From Microbacterium sediminis (GTDB taxonomy: Bacteria; Actinomycetota; Actinomycetes; Actinomycetales; Microbacteriaceae), in assembly GCF_004564075.1 (NCBI RefSeq), contig NZ_CP038256.1, positions 1,984,001 through 2,048,000 on the forward strand: 64,000 bases of DNA, written 5' to 3'. Under the pieces are notes generated by a model. The model ran no database searches and was not told where the DNA came from. It worked only from the letters and a program-made list of their open reading frames with translations. Below are positions 26,023 through 37,601 of the stretch, one piece after another (the stretch's first letter is position 1; the number at the start of each line of letters is the position of its first letter). The translations under genes were made by a program, and so were the position numbers.

Positions 26023-26028
26023 AGGCTA
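26023..26028 (-). promoter_or_regulatory. -10 element of the PiT gene (leaderless)
   Basis: TAGCCT is followed by 6 nt and GTG 26016. Confidence 0.55.
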
Positions 26029-26074
26029 GCCGTTCACCTGCCGTTCACCCGGAGCGGGCTCGGAAGCCAGTGGG

Positions 26075-26080
26075 TACCGT
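26075..26080 (+). promoter_or_regulatory. -10 element of oligopeptidase B gene (leaderless)
   Basis: TACCGT is followed by 6 nt and GTG 26087. Confidence 0.5.
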
Positions 26081-26086
26081 GGACGG

Positions 26087-28210
26087 GTGACCTTCGAGCC
26101 CACGACCTCCGCCGTCCCGCCCGCCCCGATCGCCGCCCGCCGGCCCGTCGCCCGCACGCACCACGGCGACACGTTCGAGGATCCGTACGAGTGGCTGCGC
26201 GCGAAGGACGATCCCGAGGTCATCGCGCTGCTCGAGGCCGAGAACGCCCACGCCGACGCCGTGCTGGCCGGGCTCGAGCCGCTGCGCGAGCGGATCTTCC
26301 AGGAGATCAAGGGGCGCGTGCGCGAGAGCGACCTCAGCGTGCCCAGCCGCAAGGGCGAGTGGTGGTACTACGGGCGCACCGTGGAGGGCAAGCAGTACGG
26401 CATCCAGTGCCGCGCGCCGCTCGCCGGCCCGGACGACTGGACCCCGCCGGTCCTCTCCCCCGACGTCGAGGTCCCCGGCGAGCAGGTGCTGCTCGACTCC
26501 AACGTGGAGGCCGAGGGCCACTCGTTCTTCTCGCTCGGATCGTTCGACGTCTCCAGCGACGGATCCCGCATGCTCTGGGCCGTCGACGTCGCGGGCGACG
26601 AGCGCTACACGATCCGTGTGCGCGACCTCGTCACGGGCGAGACGCTCCCGGACGTCATCGAGGGCGCCTTCGGCGGCGCGCAGTTCCTGCCCGACGGGCG
26701 GCACCTCGTGTACACCACCGTCGACGAGGCGTGGCGCCCGAACCGCGTGTGGCTGCACCGCGTGGGCGAGCCCGACAACAGCCGCGACATCGAGCTCTAC
26801 GGCGACGACGACGAGCGTTACTGGGTGGGCGCGGGCGTGACCCGCAGCGATCGCTTCCTCATGGTGGAGTCGGGCTCGAGCATCACGAGCGAGGTCTCGA
26901 TCCTCGACGCCGCCGATCCGACCGCCGGCGCGCGGGTGGTGTGGCCGCGGCGCGAGGGCGTCGAGTACGGCGTCGACCACGCGATCGTGGACGGGCAGGA
27001 CTGGCTCTACATCCTGCACAACGACGGCGCGCTGGACTTCGAGCTCGTGCGCGTGCCGCTGGCCGACCCGAACGCCGTCGAGGTGGTGCTGGCCCACGAG
27101 CCGGGCCGCCGGCTGCTCGACATCGACTGCTTCCGCGACTTCGCCGTCGTCGAGTACCGCCGCGAGGGCCTGCCCCGGGTGGCGCTGCTGGAGTACGAGA
27201 CCGGCGTGCTGACGGAGCTGGAATTCCCCGACCCGCTCTACGCCGTGGGCGCGTCGGGCAACGCCGAGTGGGCTCCGCCGGTGATCCGCCTGGGCTATGG
27301 GTCGTTCACCACGCCCGGCACGGTGTACGAGTACGAGGTGGCCACGGGCGAGCTGCACCTGCGCAAGCAGGCCGAGGTGCTCGGCGGCTACGACCCGGCC
27401 GACTACGACCAGGCGCGCCTGTGGGCGCCGGCCGCCGACGGCACACGCATCCCCGTCTCGCTCGTCTGGAAGCGCTCGTTCGGCACGCCGGGCGACGCGC
27501 CGCGGCCCGTTCACCTGTACGGCTACGGCTCGTACGAGCACTCGATCGACCCCGGCTTCTCGGTCGCGCGCCTGAGCGAGCTGGACCGCGGCGTCGTGTA
27601 CGCCGTGGCGCACGTGCGCGGCGGCGGAGAGCTCGGCCGGCAGTGGTACGAGGACGGCAAGCTGCAGGCCAAGCGCAACACGTTCACCGACTTCGTCGAC
27701 GTGGCCCGCTTCCTCGCCGCCGAGGGCTACACGAGCCCCGATCGGATCGTCGCCGAGGGCGGATCGGCCGGCGGGCTGCTCATGGGCGCCGTCGCCAACC
27801 TCGCCCCCGACGCGTTCGCCGGCATCCTCGCCGACGTGCCGTTCGTCGACGCGCTGACGACGATCCTCGACCCCTCGCTGCCGCTCACGGTGATCGAGTG
27901 GGACGAATGGGGCGACCCGCTGCACGAGGCCGACGTGTACGCCTACATGAAGTCGTACACGCCGTACGAGAACGTGCGCGACGGTGTGGCCTACCCGCGC
28001 ATCCTCGCGATGACGAGCCTCAACGACACGCGCGTGCTGTACGTCGAGCCCGCCAAGTGGGTGCAGCGGCTGCGCGAGGCCGGGGCCGACGCGCTGCTGA
28101 AGTGCGAGATGGTGGCCGGGCACGGCGGCGTCAGCGGTCGCTACAACTCCTGGCGCGAGCGCGCGTATCAGCTCGCCTGGATCCTCGACGTGCTCGGCCT
28201 GGCCGACTGA
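26087..28210 (+). CDS. ptrB: S9A serine peptidase, oligopeptidase B type
   Basis: The 707-residue cytoplasmic oligopeptidase has an N-terminal seven-bladed propeller (about residues 60-420) and a C-terminal alpha/beta-hydrolase domain. The catalytic triad can be placed: Ser560 in EGGSAGG, Asp647 in LNDTRVLY and His679 in AGHGGVSG. RTHHGDTFEDPYEWLR near the start and HVRGGGELGRQWYEDGK are typical of oligopeptidase B, which cleaves short peptides after basic residues. The length is normal. The GTG start is fixed by the leaderless -10 element. It is convergent with an aminotransferase gene; a repeat element fills the gap. Confidence 0.93.
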   Translation: MTFEPTTSAVPPAPIAARRPVARTHHGDTFEDPYEWLRAKDDPEVIALLEAENAHADAVLAGLEPLRERIFQEIKGRVRESDLSVPSRKGEWWYYGRTVEGKQYGIQCRAPLAGPDDWTPPVLSPDVEVPGEQVLLDSNVEAEGHSFFSLGSFDVSSDGSRMLWAVDVAGDERYTIRVRDLVTGETLPDVIEGAFGGAQFLPDGRHLVYTTVDEAWRPNRVWLHRVGEPDNSRDIELYGDDDERYWVGAGVTRSDRFLMVESGSSITSEVSILDAADPTAGARVVWPRREGVEYGVDHAIVDGQDWLYILHNDGALDFELVRVPLADPNAVEVVLAHEPGRRLLDIDCFRDFAVVEYRREGLPRVALLEYETGVLTELEFPDPLYAVGASGNAEWAPPVIRLGYGSFTTPGTVYEYEVATGELHLRKQAEVLGGYDPADYDQARLWAPAADGTRIPVSLVWKRSFGTPGDAPRPVHLYGYGSYEHSIDPGFSVARLSELDRGVVYAVAHVRGGGELGRQWYEDGKLQAKRNTFTDFVDVARFLAAEGYTSPDRIVAEGGSAGGLLMGAVANLAPDAFAGILADVPFVDALTTILDPSLPLTVIEWDEWGDPLHEADVYAYMKSYTPYENVRDGVAYPRILAMTSLNDTRVLYVEPAKWVQRLREAGADALLKCEMVAGHGGVSGRYNSWRERAYQLAWILDVLGLAD

Positions 28211-28220
28211 GGCGCCCTCA

Positions 28221-28299
28221 GGTCTCGACTCCGCGGCTGCGCCGCTGCGCTCGACCCGTCTCCGCTCCGGCGCTGCGCGCCTCCGGTCGACGAGCCGTG
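28221..28299 (+). repeat. Palindrome-rich intergenic repeat, copy 1
   Basis: This 79-bp element begins ggtctcgactccgc and ends ggtcgacgagccgtg. The same element occurs at 52204-52268 and, inverted, at 52309-52385. It sits between convergent genes (oligopeptidase B and the aminotransferase) and contains internal complementary segments, so it may also terminate transcription. Confidence 0.8.
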
Positions 28300-28327
28300 C
28301 CGCGAGGCCTCGCCGACTGAGGCGCGC

Positions 28328-29551
28328 CTACTGCTTGTAGCTCGAGAGGAAGTTGCCCAGGCGCTCGACGGCCTCGGCGAGCACGCGCGGCTCGGGCAGC
28401 GTGACGACCCGCAGGTGGTCGGTCGTAGGCCAGTTGAAGCCCGTGCCCTCCACCATGAGGATGTGCTCCTGCACGAGCAGGTCGTAGATGAGCTTCTTGT
28501 CGTCGTGGATCTCGTGCACCTCGGGATCGAGGCGCGGGAACGCGTACAGCGCCCCCTGCGGCTTGACGCACGAGACGCCCGGGATGGCGTTGAGCCCCTC
28601 CCACGCGATGTCGCGCTGCTCGTGCAGGCGGCCGGTCGGCGCGATGAGCGCGTCGATCGACTGCACGCCCGTCAGCGCGGCGAGGATCGCATGCTGCGCG
28701 GGCACGTTCGCGCACAGGCGTGTGGAGGCCAGCAGCTGGATGCCCTCGAGGAAGCCGTTCGCGTGCGTGCGCGGGCCGGTGATGACCATCCAACCCGACC
28801 GGTAGCCGGCGACGCGGTAGGTCTTGGACAGGCCGTTGTACGTCAGGCACAGCAGGTCGGGCGCGACCGACGCCATGGGGATGTGCCGGGCGCCGTCGAA
28901 GAGGATGCGGTCGTAGATCTCGTCGCTCAGCAGCAGCAGCGAGTGCTCGCGCGCGATCTGCGCGATGCCCTCGAGCACCTCGCGGCTGTACACCGCGCCG
29001 GTGGGGTTGTTGGGGTTGATCACGACGATCGCCTTGGTGCTCGGCGTGATCTTCGCCCGGATGTCCTCGAGGTCGGGCTGCCACCCGTTCTGCTCGTCGC
29101 ACAGGTAGTGCACCGGCGTGCCGCCCGCGAGGCTCGTCATGGCGGTCCACAGCGGATAGTCGGGCGCCGGAATCAGGACCTCGTCGCCCTCGTTCAGCAG
29201 CGCCTGCATCGTCATGGTGATGAGCTCCGACACCCCGTTGCCGAGGTAGACGTCATCGACGTCGAACTGCGGGAAGCCCGGCTCGTTCTCGTAGCGGCTC
29301 ACGATCGCGCGGCGGGCCTCGACGATGCCGCGGCTGTCGCTGTAGCCGTGCGCGTTGGGCACGGCGCGGATCATGTCGCGGACGATCTGGTACGGCGCCT
29401 CGAAGCCGAAGATCGCCGGGTTGCCCGTGTTCAGCTTCAGGATCGTGTGGCCCTGCGCCTCGAGCTTGGCCGCCTCTGCCAGTGCCGCTCCGCGGATCTC
29501 GTACAGAACGTTCTTCAACTTCGCCGACTGATCGAGGGGACGCAGACTCAT
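28328..29551 (-). CDS. PLP-dependent aminotransferase, AlaA-like
   Basis: The 407-residue fold-type I aminotransferase resembles AlaA (glutamate-pyruvate transaminase). It begins SLRPLDQSAKLKNVLYEIRG, a start typical of that group. It has KLNTGNPAIFGFEAP, NPNNPTGAVYSREVL and the PLP lysine in NGLSKTYRVAGYRSG; a conserved Arg near the C-terminus would bind the substrate carboxylate. It probably makes alanine from pyruvate and glutamate. ATG 29551 has TATTCT 6 nt upstream. The secA terminator lies just upstream, so it is an independent unit. Confidence 0.92.
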   Translation of the reverse strand: MSLRPLDQSAKLKNVLYEIRGAALAEAAKLEAQGHTILKLNTGNPAIFGFEAPYQIVRDMIRAVPNAHGYSDSRGIVEARRAIVSRYENEPGFPQFDVDDVYLGNGVSELITMTMQALLNEGDEVLIPAPDYPLWTAMTSLAGGTPVHYLCDEQNGWQPDLEDIRAKITPSTKAIVVINPNNPTGAVYSREVLEGIAQIAREHSLLLLSDEIYDRILFDGARHIPMASVAPDLLCLTYNGLSKTYRVAGYRSGWMVITGPRTHANGFLEGIQLLASTRLCANVPAQHAILAALTGVQSIDALIAPTGRLHEQRDIAWEGLNAIPGVSCVKPQGALYAFPRLDPEVHEIHDDKKLIYDLLVQEHILMVEGTGFNWPTTDHLRVVTLPEPRVLAEAVERLGNFLSSYKQ

Positions 29552-29557
29552 CGCCTC

Positions 29558-29563
29558 AGAATA
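29558..29563 (-). promoter_or_regulatory. -10 element of the aminotransferase gene (leaderless)
   Basis: TATTCT is followed by 6 nt and ATG 29551. The 11 nt from the -10 element onward are the same as in front of manA. Confidence 0.55.
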
Positions 29564-29569
29564 CGCGGA

Positions 29570-29602
29570 CGGCCCGGCTCCCCCGCGCGGGGAGCCGGGC
29601 CG
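29570..29602 (-). terminator. Terminator of secA
   Basis: A 14-bp GC stem (29570-29583 with 29589-29602) with a 5-nt loop starts 11 nt after the secA stop. Confidence 0.8.
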
Positions 29603-29613
29603 ATCCGAAAGCG

Positions 29614-32361
<2,748 letters not shown>

Positions 32362-32438
32362 GTGACATCTCCTCGTAGGTCGCGACGCGCTGCGCGCCGC
32401 CGCCCGCGCCAGCCGGCACCGGGCATACAGAGGCCATC

Positions 32439-32467
32439 GTATCCGCCCGTCCCGGGGGCGGCGTCAG
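32439..32467 (-). promoter_or_regulatory. Probable secA promoter
   Basis: CTGACG (32467-32462), a 17-nt spacer and GGATAC (32444-32439) fit a housekeeping promoter. They predict a leader of about 70 nt ending in GAGGAGA before GTG 32361. Confidence 0.4.
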
Positions 32468-32686
32468 CCCCTTCTCAGCGGCACGGGATTCCCGGACGAT
32501 CGGGAAATATGCACGCAACATCGATCGTTTACCATCTGTACGTTCACCGTTCCCCTCCGCGTCGCCGACGCGGAGCGCGGGAATGGCCTTCCGGGCCCGC
32601 CTTCCGGCCCCCGCTTCCGGCGCAGCGCGGCGCCGGAGCACTGTCGATCGCGGCCCCGGCCGCCAGCAGATCTCCGAGGTGATGTG
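32468..32686 (+). other. Leader region of the Stealth gene
   Basis: In the 325-bp gap between divergent secA and the Stealth gene, 32500-32550 is unusually AT-rich and is the likely promoter zone. A 9-bp perfect hairpin (32555-32563 with 32567-32575) follows, then three near-repeats of cttccgg at about 32588-32625, then GAGGTGA just before the start. This long structured leader contrasts with the leaderless neighbours. Confidence 0.4.
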
Positions 32687-34249
32687 ATGACGTTTCTGAA
32701 CACCGAGCACCCGTCGCAGGACGACGTGACCCGCCGAGCGACCGCCGCGGGCGCCCACCCGCGGCCCGTGACGGGGCTGCCGCACCTCGTCGAGTCGATC
32801 ACGCCCGCCGAGGCCGAGGCGGCCGATCTCCTCGCCCTCGCCGAGATCCTCGAGCACGCGGGCCTGGCGCCGCTGCTGCTGCGGCGCTCCAGCGGCCGCC
32901 CGGCCCTGGCCGTCGCCCACGCCGACCGCGACACGGCGCTCGCGGCGCTCGACCGCGCGGCGGCCGAGGCCCCGTGGGCCGCGCGCCGCCCCGGCGGCCG
33001 CCTGCTGCCCCTCGGCGGTGGCGCCGCGCGCGCGTTCGGCCGGCACGACGTGGCCACGCTGTTCCGCCCGCGCGTGGTCCCCGGCGCGCGGCCCGAGACG
33101 GTGTCGCCCGCCGGCATGCTGCGCTACGGGCACGAGACGGGCATCCGCCTGGAGTTCTGGCGGTTCGAGGGCGACCAGGTCATCGCCCCTCGGCCGAACG
33201 CCCTCACCCGCCGGCACATGGACGCCGAGGACCTGGCGTTCGAGACCGTGGAGCGCTACGGGCGGTCGTGGCGCACGATGCGCGGTATGTTCACACCCCT
33301 GGCCCACGAGTTCACCGAGGACGTCGACATCGTCTTCTCGTGGGTGGACGGATCCTCCAGCGAGTTCCAGCGCAAGCGCGCCGAGCGGATGGGCGCCTAC
33401 GTGGTCGGCGACGGCGACGACCACGCCGCGCGGTTCCGGCAGGTCGACGAGCTGCGCTACGCCCTGCGCAGCGTGCACATGTTCGCGCCGTGGATCCGCA
33501 CCATCTGGATCGCGACCGACAGCCCCGCGCCCGCATGGCTGAAGGAGCACCCGAAGGTGCGCATCGTGCGCAGCGAGGAGTTCTTCGCCGACCCGACCGT
33601 GCTGCCCACGCACAACTCCCACGCGGTCGAGGCGCAGCTGCACCGCATCCCCGGCATCGCCGAGCACTTCCTCTACTCCAACGACGACATGTTCTTCGGC
33701 CGCCCGGTGCGACCCGAGCTGTTCTTCACCGCGTCGGGCCTGACGAAGTTCGTCGAGTGCGACGTGCGCATCGGCATCGGCCCCTCGCGCACGCACCGCA
33801 GCGGTCACGACAACGCGGCGCGGGTGAACCGCGAGGTGCTCGAGAGCCGCTTCGGCCGGGTGATCACGCGCGACCTGCAGCACTGCGCGACCCCCCACCG
33901 GCGCAGCGTGATGTTCGAGCTCGAGCGCGAGTTCCCCCAGGAGTTCCGCCGGACGGCGGCCGCGCGCTTCCGCAGCGCGACCGACGTGTCGGTCACGAAC
34001 TCGCTGTACCACTACTACGCCGCCTTCACCGGTCGCGCGCTCGCCACCACGGTGCCGCGCACCCGCTACATCCAGACCACCCGCGCCTCGGCGCTGGCCC
34101 GGCTGGAGCAGCTGCTCACGCGCCGCGACGCCGACATGTTCTGCCTCAACGACGGCAGCGTTCCGGAGATCCCCGAGGAGCTGCGCGAGCGGGTCGTGCG
34201 CGACACCCTCGAGGCGTACTTCCCCGTCAAGGCGCCCTGGGAGCGCTGA
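32687..34249 (+). CDS. Stealth-family sugar-phosphate transferase
   Basis: The 520-residue protein belongs to the Stealth family (D-hexose-1-phosphoryl transferases of capsules and teichoic-like polymers, related to GNPTAB). All four conserved regions are visible. CR1 VDIVFSWVDGS is at about residue 214; CR2 QVDELRYALRSVHMFAPWI ends in IWIATDSPAP; YSNDDMFFG follows it; CR3 runs around HRSGHDNAARVNREVL and CATPHRRSVMFELE; CR4 CLNDGSVPEI ends in the C-terminal helix. About 210 N-terminal residues form an Ala-rich lead domain. ATG 32687 with GAGGTGA is preferred over GTG 32684. It is likely to add phosphosugars to a surface glycan. No capsule genes are adjacent. Confidence 0.93.
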   Translation: MTFLNTEHPSQDDVTRRATAAGAHPRPVTGLPHLVESITPAEAEAADLLALAEILEHAGLAPLLLRRSSGRPALAVAHADRDTALAALDRAAAEAPWAARRPGGRLLPLGGGAARAFGRHDVATLFRPRVVPGARPETVSPAGMLRYGHETGIRLEFWRFEGDQVIAPRPNALTRRHMDAEDLAFETVERYGRSWRTMRGMFTPLAHEFTEDVDIVFSWVDGSSSEFQRKRAERMGAYVVGDGDDHAARFRQVDELRYALRSVHMFAPWIRTIWIATDSPAPAWLKEHPKVRIVRSEEFFADPTVLPTHNSHAVEAQLHRIPGIAEHFLYSNDDMFFGRPVRPELFFTASGLTKFVECDVRIGIGPSRTHRSGHDNAARVNREVLESRFGRVITRDLQHCATPHRRSVMFELEREFPQEFRRTAAARFRSATDVSVTNSLYHYYAAFTGRALATTVPRTRYIQTTRASALARLEQLLTRRDADMFCLNDGSVPEIPEELRERVVRDTLEAYFPVKAPWER

Positions 34250-34252
34250 ACC

Positions 34253-35197
34253 TCAGCGCAGGACGGGGATCGGCTCCGTCGGCGGCGCGATCTGGTCGGC
34301 GCGGACGCGGGCCGTGGACTCCGGGATCACCACGCCCGCCTCGGCCAGGCGCCGGCGCGTCTCGGCCGCGGGCGTGAACTCCGCGGCGGGCGCGTCGCTG
34401 AACGGGACGACCGAGTGGACGACGGTCTCGTCGTAGACGTGCACGAGGTTGTAGGACTGCGCGCCGTCGCGCGGGGCCATGCCGCCGTCCGCGACGCCGA
34501 GGTCCTGCGTGTAGCAGCTCGAGGAGGCCACGGAGACGGGGATGCCCGCGAACGTCGCCGTCGTCGAGAAGTGCACGTGACCGGCGAGGATCGAGCGGAC
34601 GTCCGTGCCGCGCAGGACCCGGGCCAGCCGGCGCTGATCGCGCAGCTCGACGACCGTCGCCAGGTCGAGCACGCAGGGCACCGGCGGGTGGTGCATCGCG
34701 AGGATCGTGCCGTGGGGCGCCGGGATCGCGAGCTCCAGCTCGAGCCACTCCAGCTGCGCGTCGCTCACCTCGCCGTGATGCGCGCCGGGCACCGAGGTGT
34801 CGAGCACGATCAGCCGCAGCCCGTCGATGTCGTGGACGGCGTCGACCGGGTCGGTGCCGGACTCGCCCAGCAGCTCGCGGCGGAAGCCGTCGCGGTCGTC
34901 GTGGTTGCCCATCACCCACACCAGCCGCGCGCCGAGGCGGCGGGCGGCCGGCTCGACGATCGCCCGCAGCTGCGCGTACGCCTCGCGCTCCCCCAGGTCG
35001 ACGAGGTCGCCGGTGAACACGATCGCGTCCGGCCGGGCGCCCGACGCTTCGACCTGATCGAGGATCCGCCGCACGTGCGCCGCGGCGTCGATGTCGAACA
35101 CACCGCCCTGAGCGCGCAGGTGCGTGTCGCTCAGGTGGACGAGCAGATGACTCGGGTGCGAGTACTCGGCGATGCGCGCCGAGGCCATCTCAGCCAT
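34253..35197 (-). CDS. Calcineurin-like metallophosphoesterase, CpdA-type (paralogue 2)
   Basis: The 314-residue protein has the full dimetal motif set: [29 protein letters not shown] and LAGHVHF. It aligns end to end with the protein at 23362-24252, including the less conserved late segment [14 protein letters not shown]. The pair therefore arose by duplication or double acquisition. It differs by a ~25-residue C-terminal Pro/Arg extension. I chose ATG 35197 because TACCTT lies 7 nt before it; the longer frame to 35353 crosses the PadR promoter region. Its end is 3 bp from the convergent Stealth gene. Confidence 0.88.
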   Translation of the reverse strand: MAEMASARIAEYSHPSHLLVHLSDTHLRAQGGVFDIDAAAHVRRILDQVEASGARPDAIVFTGDLVDLGEREAYAQLRAIVEPAARRLGARLVWVMGNHDDRDGFRRELLGESGTDPVDAVHDIDGLRLIVLDTSVPGAHHGEVSDAQLEWLELELAIPAPHGTILAMHHPPVPCVLDLATVVELRDQRRLARVLRGTDVRSILAGHVHFSTTATFAGIPVSVASSSCYTQDLGVADGGMAPRDGAQSYNLVHVYDETVVHSVVPFSDAPAAEFTPAAETRRRLAEAGVVIPESTARVRADQIAPPTEPIPVLR

Positions 35198-35204
35198 GGC
35201 CCCT

Positions 35205-35210
35205 AAGGTA
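35205..35210 (-). promoter_or_regulatory. -10 element of metallophosphoesterase 2 (leaderless)
   Basis: TACCTT is followed by 7 nt and ATG 35197. Confidence 0.5.
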
Positions 35211-35298
35211 CCTGCGCCCGGCGACATGGTCGCCGACGCGCCGCCGTCTTTGCGTGAACATCCGGCGAACTCTGCGCGGCGGACGTCCCCTCCCCGCG

Positions 35299-35319
35299 AT
35301 GTGCCTATGCTCGACACAT
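35299..35319. promoter_or_regulatory. Weak palindrome upstream of the PadR gene
   Basis: ATGTG, 11 nt, CACAT lies 30 bp before the PadR ribosome-binding site. PadR operators often contain ATGT/ACAT half-sites, so self-regulation is possible, but the inner bases are not symmetric. Confidence 0.25.
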
Positions 35320-35351
35320 ACATACCCGGAAACCCTTTGCGAAGGAGCGCC

Positions 35352-35945
35352 ATGTCGGTGCGTCAGAGCCTGCTCGCCATCCTCGACCAGGGGCCGTGCT
35401 ACGGCTATCAGCTGCGGGCGGAGTTCGAGCGCCGCACGGGCGCGACGTGGCCGGTCAACGTGGGCCAGATCTACAACACCCTCGAGCGCCTCGAGCGCGA
35501 CGGCCTGGTCAGCCGCGACGAGGCCGACGATCAGGGGCACGTCTTCTGGCGGATCACCGCCGACGGGCGGGCGGCCGTGGCGGCCTGGCTCTCGGCGCCC
35601 GTCGTCCGCGCGCCGGGCGCGCGCGACGAGCTGGCCGTCAAGCTCGCGCTCGCGGCGACGCTGCCGGGGGTCGACGCGGCCGAGATCATCCGGACGCAGC
35701 GCCGAGCCGCCGATGCCCAGCTGGCCGCGCTGCGCGACGAGGGCCGCAGCGACGCGTCGCCGGACGGCCCGGAGGCCCTGGCCCGCTCGCTCGTGACGGA
35801 CGCGATGATCTTCGCCGCCGAGGCCGAGGTGCGCTGGCTGGATCACGCGGAGCAGCGGCTGCGCGCGCACCCGCGGCACGCGTTCGAGCTGGCGCTGGCG
35901 AGCGAGCGGCCCCGGCGGGGACGGCCCGCGAAGGTCCGCGCGTGA
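35352..35945 (+). CDS. PadR-family transcriptional regulator
   Basis: This 197-residue protein has an N-terminal PadR winged helix (residues 1-85: [44 protein letters not shown]-like VFWRITADG) and a C-terminal Vir_act_alpha_C-like helical dimerisation region ([14 protein letters not shown]). The end is a basic [12 protein letters not shown] tail that may touch DNA. ATG 35352 with GAAGGAG 4 nt upstream is the clear start. PadR proteins usually repress a neighbouring transporter or stress gene. The divergent metallophosphoesterase and the downstream coiled-coil protein gene are the only close candidates; no effector can be named. Confidence 0.93.
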   Translation: MSVRQSLLAILDQGPCYGYQLRAEFERRTGATWPVNVGQIYNTLERLERDGLVSRDEADDQGHVFWRITADGRAAVAAWLSAPVVRAPGARDELAVKLALAATLPGVDAAEIIRTQRRAADAQLAALRDEGRSDASPDGPEALARSLVTDAMIFAAEAEVRWLDHAEQRLRAHPRHAFELALASERPRRGRPAKVRA

Positions 35946-36010
35946 CGCCGCGCCCGGCCCGCGTCCGCGGCGCCCATCAGACCCACAGCCCGGCGGCGGA
36001 TCGGCACCCA

Positions 36011-36016
36011 TAGGAT
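36011..36016 (+). promoter_or_regulatory. -10 element of the coiled-coil protein gene (leaderless)
   Basis: TAGGAT is followed by 6 nt and ATG 36023. Confidence 0.55.
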
Positions 36017-36022
36017 CGAGCC

Positions 36023-37351
36023 ATGGCGGGTTTCTGGGGCAGGCGCAGGCGCGAGGCGGACGAACAGCAGGCGGCCGAGGACGCCTCGCTGGCGCGGCGC
36101 GCGCAGGCGGCGCTGGTGGCGACGGATGAGCGCATCCGATCCACATCCGATGAGGTGGCGTTCGCCGTCGCCGAGCTCGGCGAGGGGCCGACGGTCGATG
36201 TGCGCGCCGGTCTCGAGGCGGTGCGCAAGCACATGGCGGAGGCGTTCCAGCTGCATCAGCTGAACCACGACGACATCCCGGACACCCCCGAGGAGCTGCG
36301 CACGCGCAACGCGCGGATCGTGCAGCTGTGCGAGTGGGCCGAGGACGTGCTCGACGAGCGCACCGAGAAGCTCAAGGCGGCGATCGACAAGGTGCGCCAG
36401 GCGCCGCAGATCCTCGACGGCGTGGTGCGGGAGGCCGAGGAGCTGCGCGCGCGCATCCCGGCCACGCGCAGCACGGTCGAGCGGCTCTCGTCGCGCTACA
36501 GCGCCGGCGCCCTGCAGCGCATCGCGTCGAACCCCGACGAGGCCGAGCAGCTGCTCGAGTTCGCCGTGCACACCGCCGACGTCTCCCGGCGCCGCCGCGA
36601 GGCGCGCCGCACCGAGGAGGCGCTCGTCGCCCTCGAGACGGCGACCGAGGCCGTCCGCCGCGCCCGCACGATCATCGAGGGCGTCGAGGACTTCGAGATC
36701 GAGGCCATGCGCGCCCAGTCGACGCTGGCCGACGTCGTGGCCGACTCGCGCGGCGACCTCGTCGACGCGCGCACCGCGCCGCAGCGCCCCGAGGTCACGG
36801 CGGCCATGGCCGCGCTCGAGCAGGCGCTCGCGGCCCTTCCCGGCCCCGGCACCCCGAGCGACCCGTTCGAGGAGCTCGGCAAGCTGCGCGAGGCGAACGC
36901 GGCACTCGAGGCGGCGGTCTCGAAGGCACGCGAGCGCGCCGCCCGGCCGGTGCCGTCGGTCGAGCACGTGCGGCACGAGCTCGACTCCGCCGACCGCACG
37001 ATCGGCGTGGCGAACAGCCTCATCAGCGGCCACCGCGGCTACATCGGCGCCGACGCGCGCACCCGCCTCGCAGAGGCGCAGCGGCTGCGCCTCGACGTCG
37101 ACCGGCTCATTCCGTCCGAGGACACCCGCGAGGAGGCGCTGAACCTCGCCCGCCGCGTCGGGCAGCTCGCCCAGGAGGCGCTCCAGCTCGCGCAGCGCGA
37201 CATCGATCAGGACCGTCCCGACGAGTGGGGCGGCTGGGGCGGTCGCGGGGGCGGACGCCGCGGCGGCTACGGCGGGGGCGGTGGCGATCTCCTGGGTCCC
37301 GTGGTCGGCGGCCTGCTGCTCGGCGGCCTCATCGGCGACATCTTCGACTGA
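36023..37351 (+). CDS. Coiled-coil protein resembling the C-terminal half of TPM proteins
   Basis: The 442-residue protein is almost entirely helical: about 390 residues of heptad-like Ala/Glu/Arg sequence, then a Gly/Trp/Arg-rich linker (GGWGGRGGGRRGG) and a C-terminal hydrophobic glycine-rich segment LLGPVVGGLLLGG. This layout, with ATDERIRSTSDEVAFAVAELGE, resembles the region after the TPM domain in actinobacterial TPM (TLP18.3/Psb32/MOLO-1-type) proteins. The signal peptide, TPM domain and central helix are absent. It may be a stand-alone scaffold that contacts the membrane by its tail. It is not a recognised enzyme. It has its own leaderless promoter. Confidence 0.85.
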   Translation: MAGFWGRRRREADEQQAAEDASLARRAQAALVATDERIRSTSDEVAFAVAELGEGPTVDVRAGLEAVRKHMAEAFQLHQLNHDDIPDTPEELRTRNARIVQLCEWAEDVLDERTEKLKAAIDKVRQAPQILDGVVREAEELRARIPATRSTVERLSSRYSAGALQRIASNPDEAEQLLEFAVHTADVSRRRREARRTEEALVALETATEAVRRARTIIEGVEDFEIEAMRAQSTLADVVADSRGDLVDARTAPQRPEVTAAMAALEQALAALPGPGTPSDPFEELGKLREANAALEAAVSKARERAARPVPSVEHVRHELDSADRTIGVANSLISGHRGYIGADARTRLAEAQRLRLDVDRLIPSEDTREEALNLARRVGQLAQEALQLAQRDIDQDRPDEWGGWGGRGGGRRGGYGGGGGDLLGPVVGGLLLGGLIGDIFD

Positions 37352-37361
37352 CGCGCGGCCG

Positions 37362-37559
37362 TCAGCTCTGCGGGCGGAGTTTGGCGACGCCGTGGCGTGC
37401 CGGTTCCCCCGGCTCCGCCGCGGTGTCCGGCGAGACCCGCGATCCGCCTTCGGTGTCGTCGGAGCCCGGGTAGTCGGGCTCGTCGATCTCGTCTCCCTCG
37501 CGCTCCTCCTTCGGGGGCAGGTGGTCGAGGGGCTTCTTGATGTGCTCTCGATCGGTCAT
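37362..37559 (-). CDS. Small hydrophilic protein, unknown function
   Basis: This 65-residue frame (MTDREHIKKPLDHLPPKEER ...) is rich in Asp, Glu, Pro and Gly and looks disordered. ATG 37559 has GGAG about 9 nt upstream. The frame is continuous with the GIY-YIG remnant upstream, so it might instead be the tail of that broken gene, but its own start signal and composition favour a separate small gene. No family recognised. It is convergent with the coiled-coil protein gene with a 10-bp gap. Confidence 0.5.
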   Translation of the reverse strand: MTDREHIKKPLDHLPPKEEREGDEIDEPDYPGSDDTEGGSRVSPDTAAEPGEPARHGVAKLRPQS

Positions 37560-37601
37560 GCCGCCAGGCTCCGTCATCCGGACGCTCCCCGTGAGGGGCT
37601 T

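Noticed and set aside
24469..28320. 1283-codon plus-strand frame over PiT and oligopeptidase B genes
   Set aside because: Shadow frame: antisense to PiT and out of frame with ptrB; low-complexity Arg/Ala sequence.
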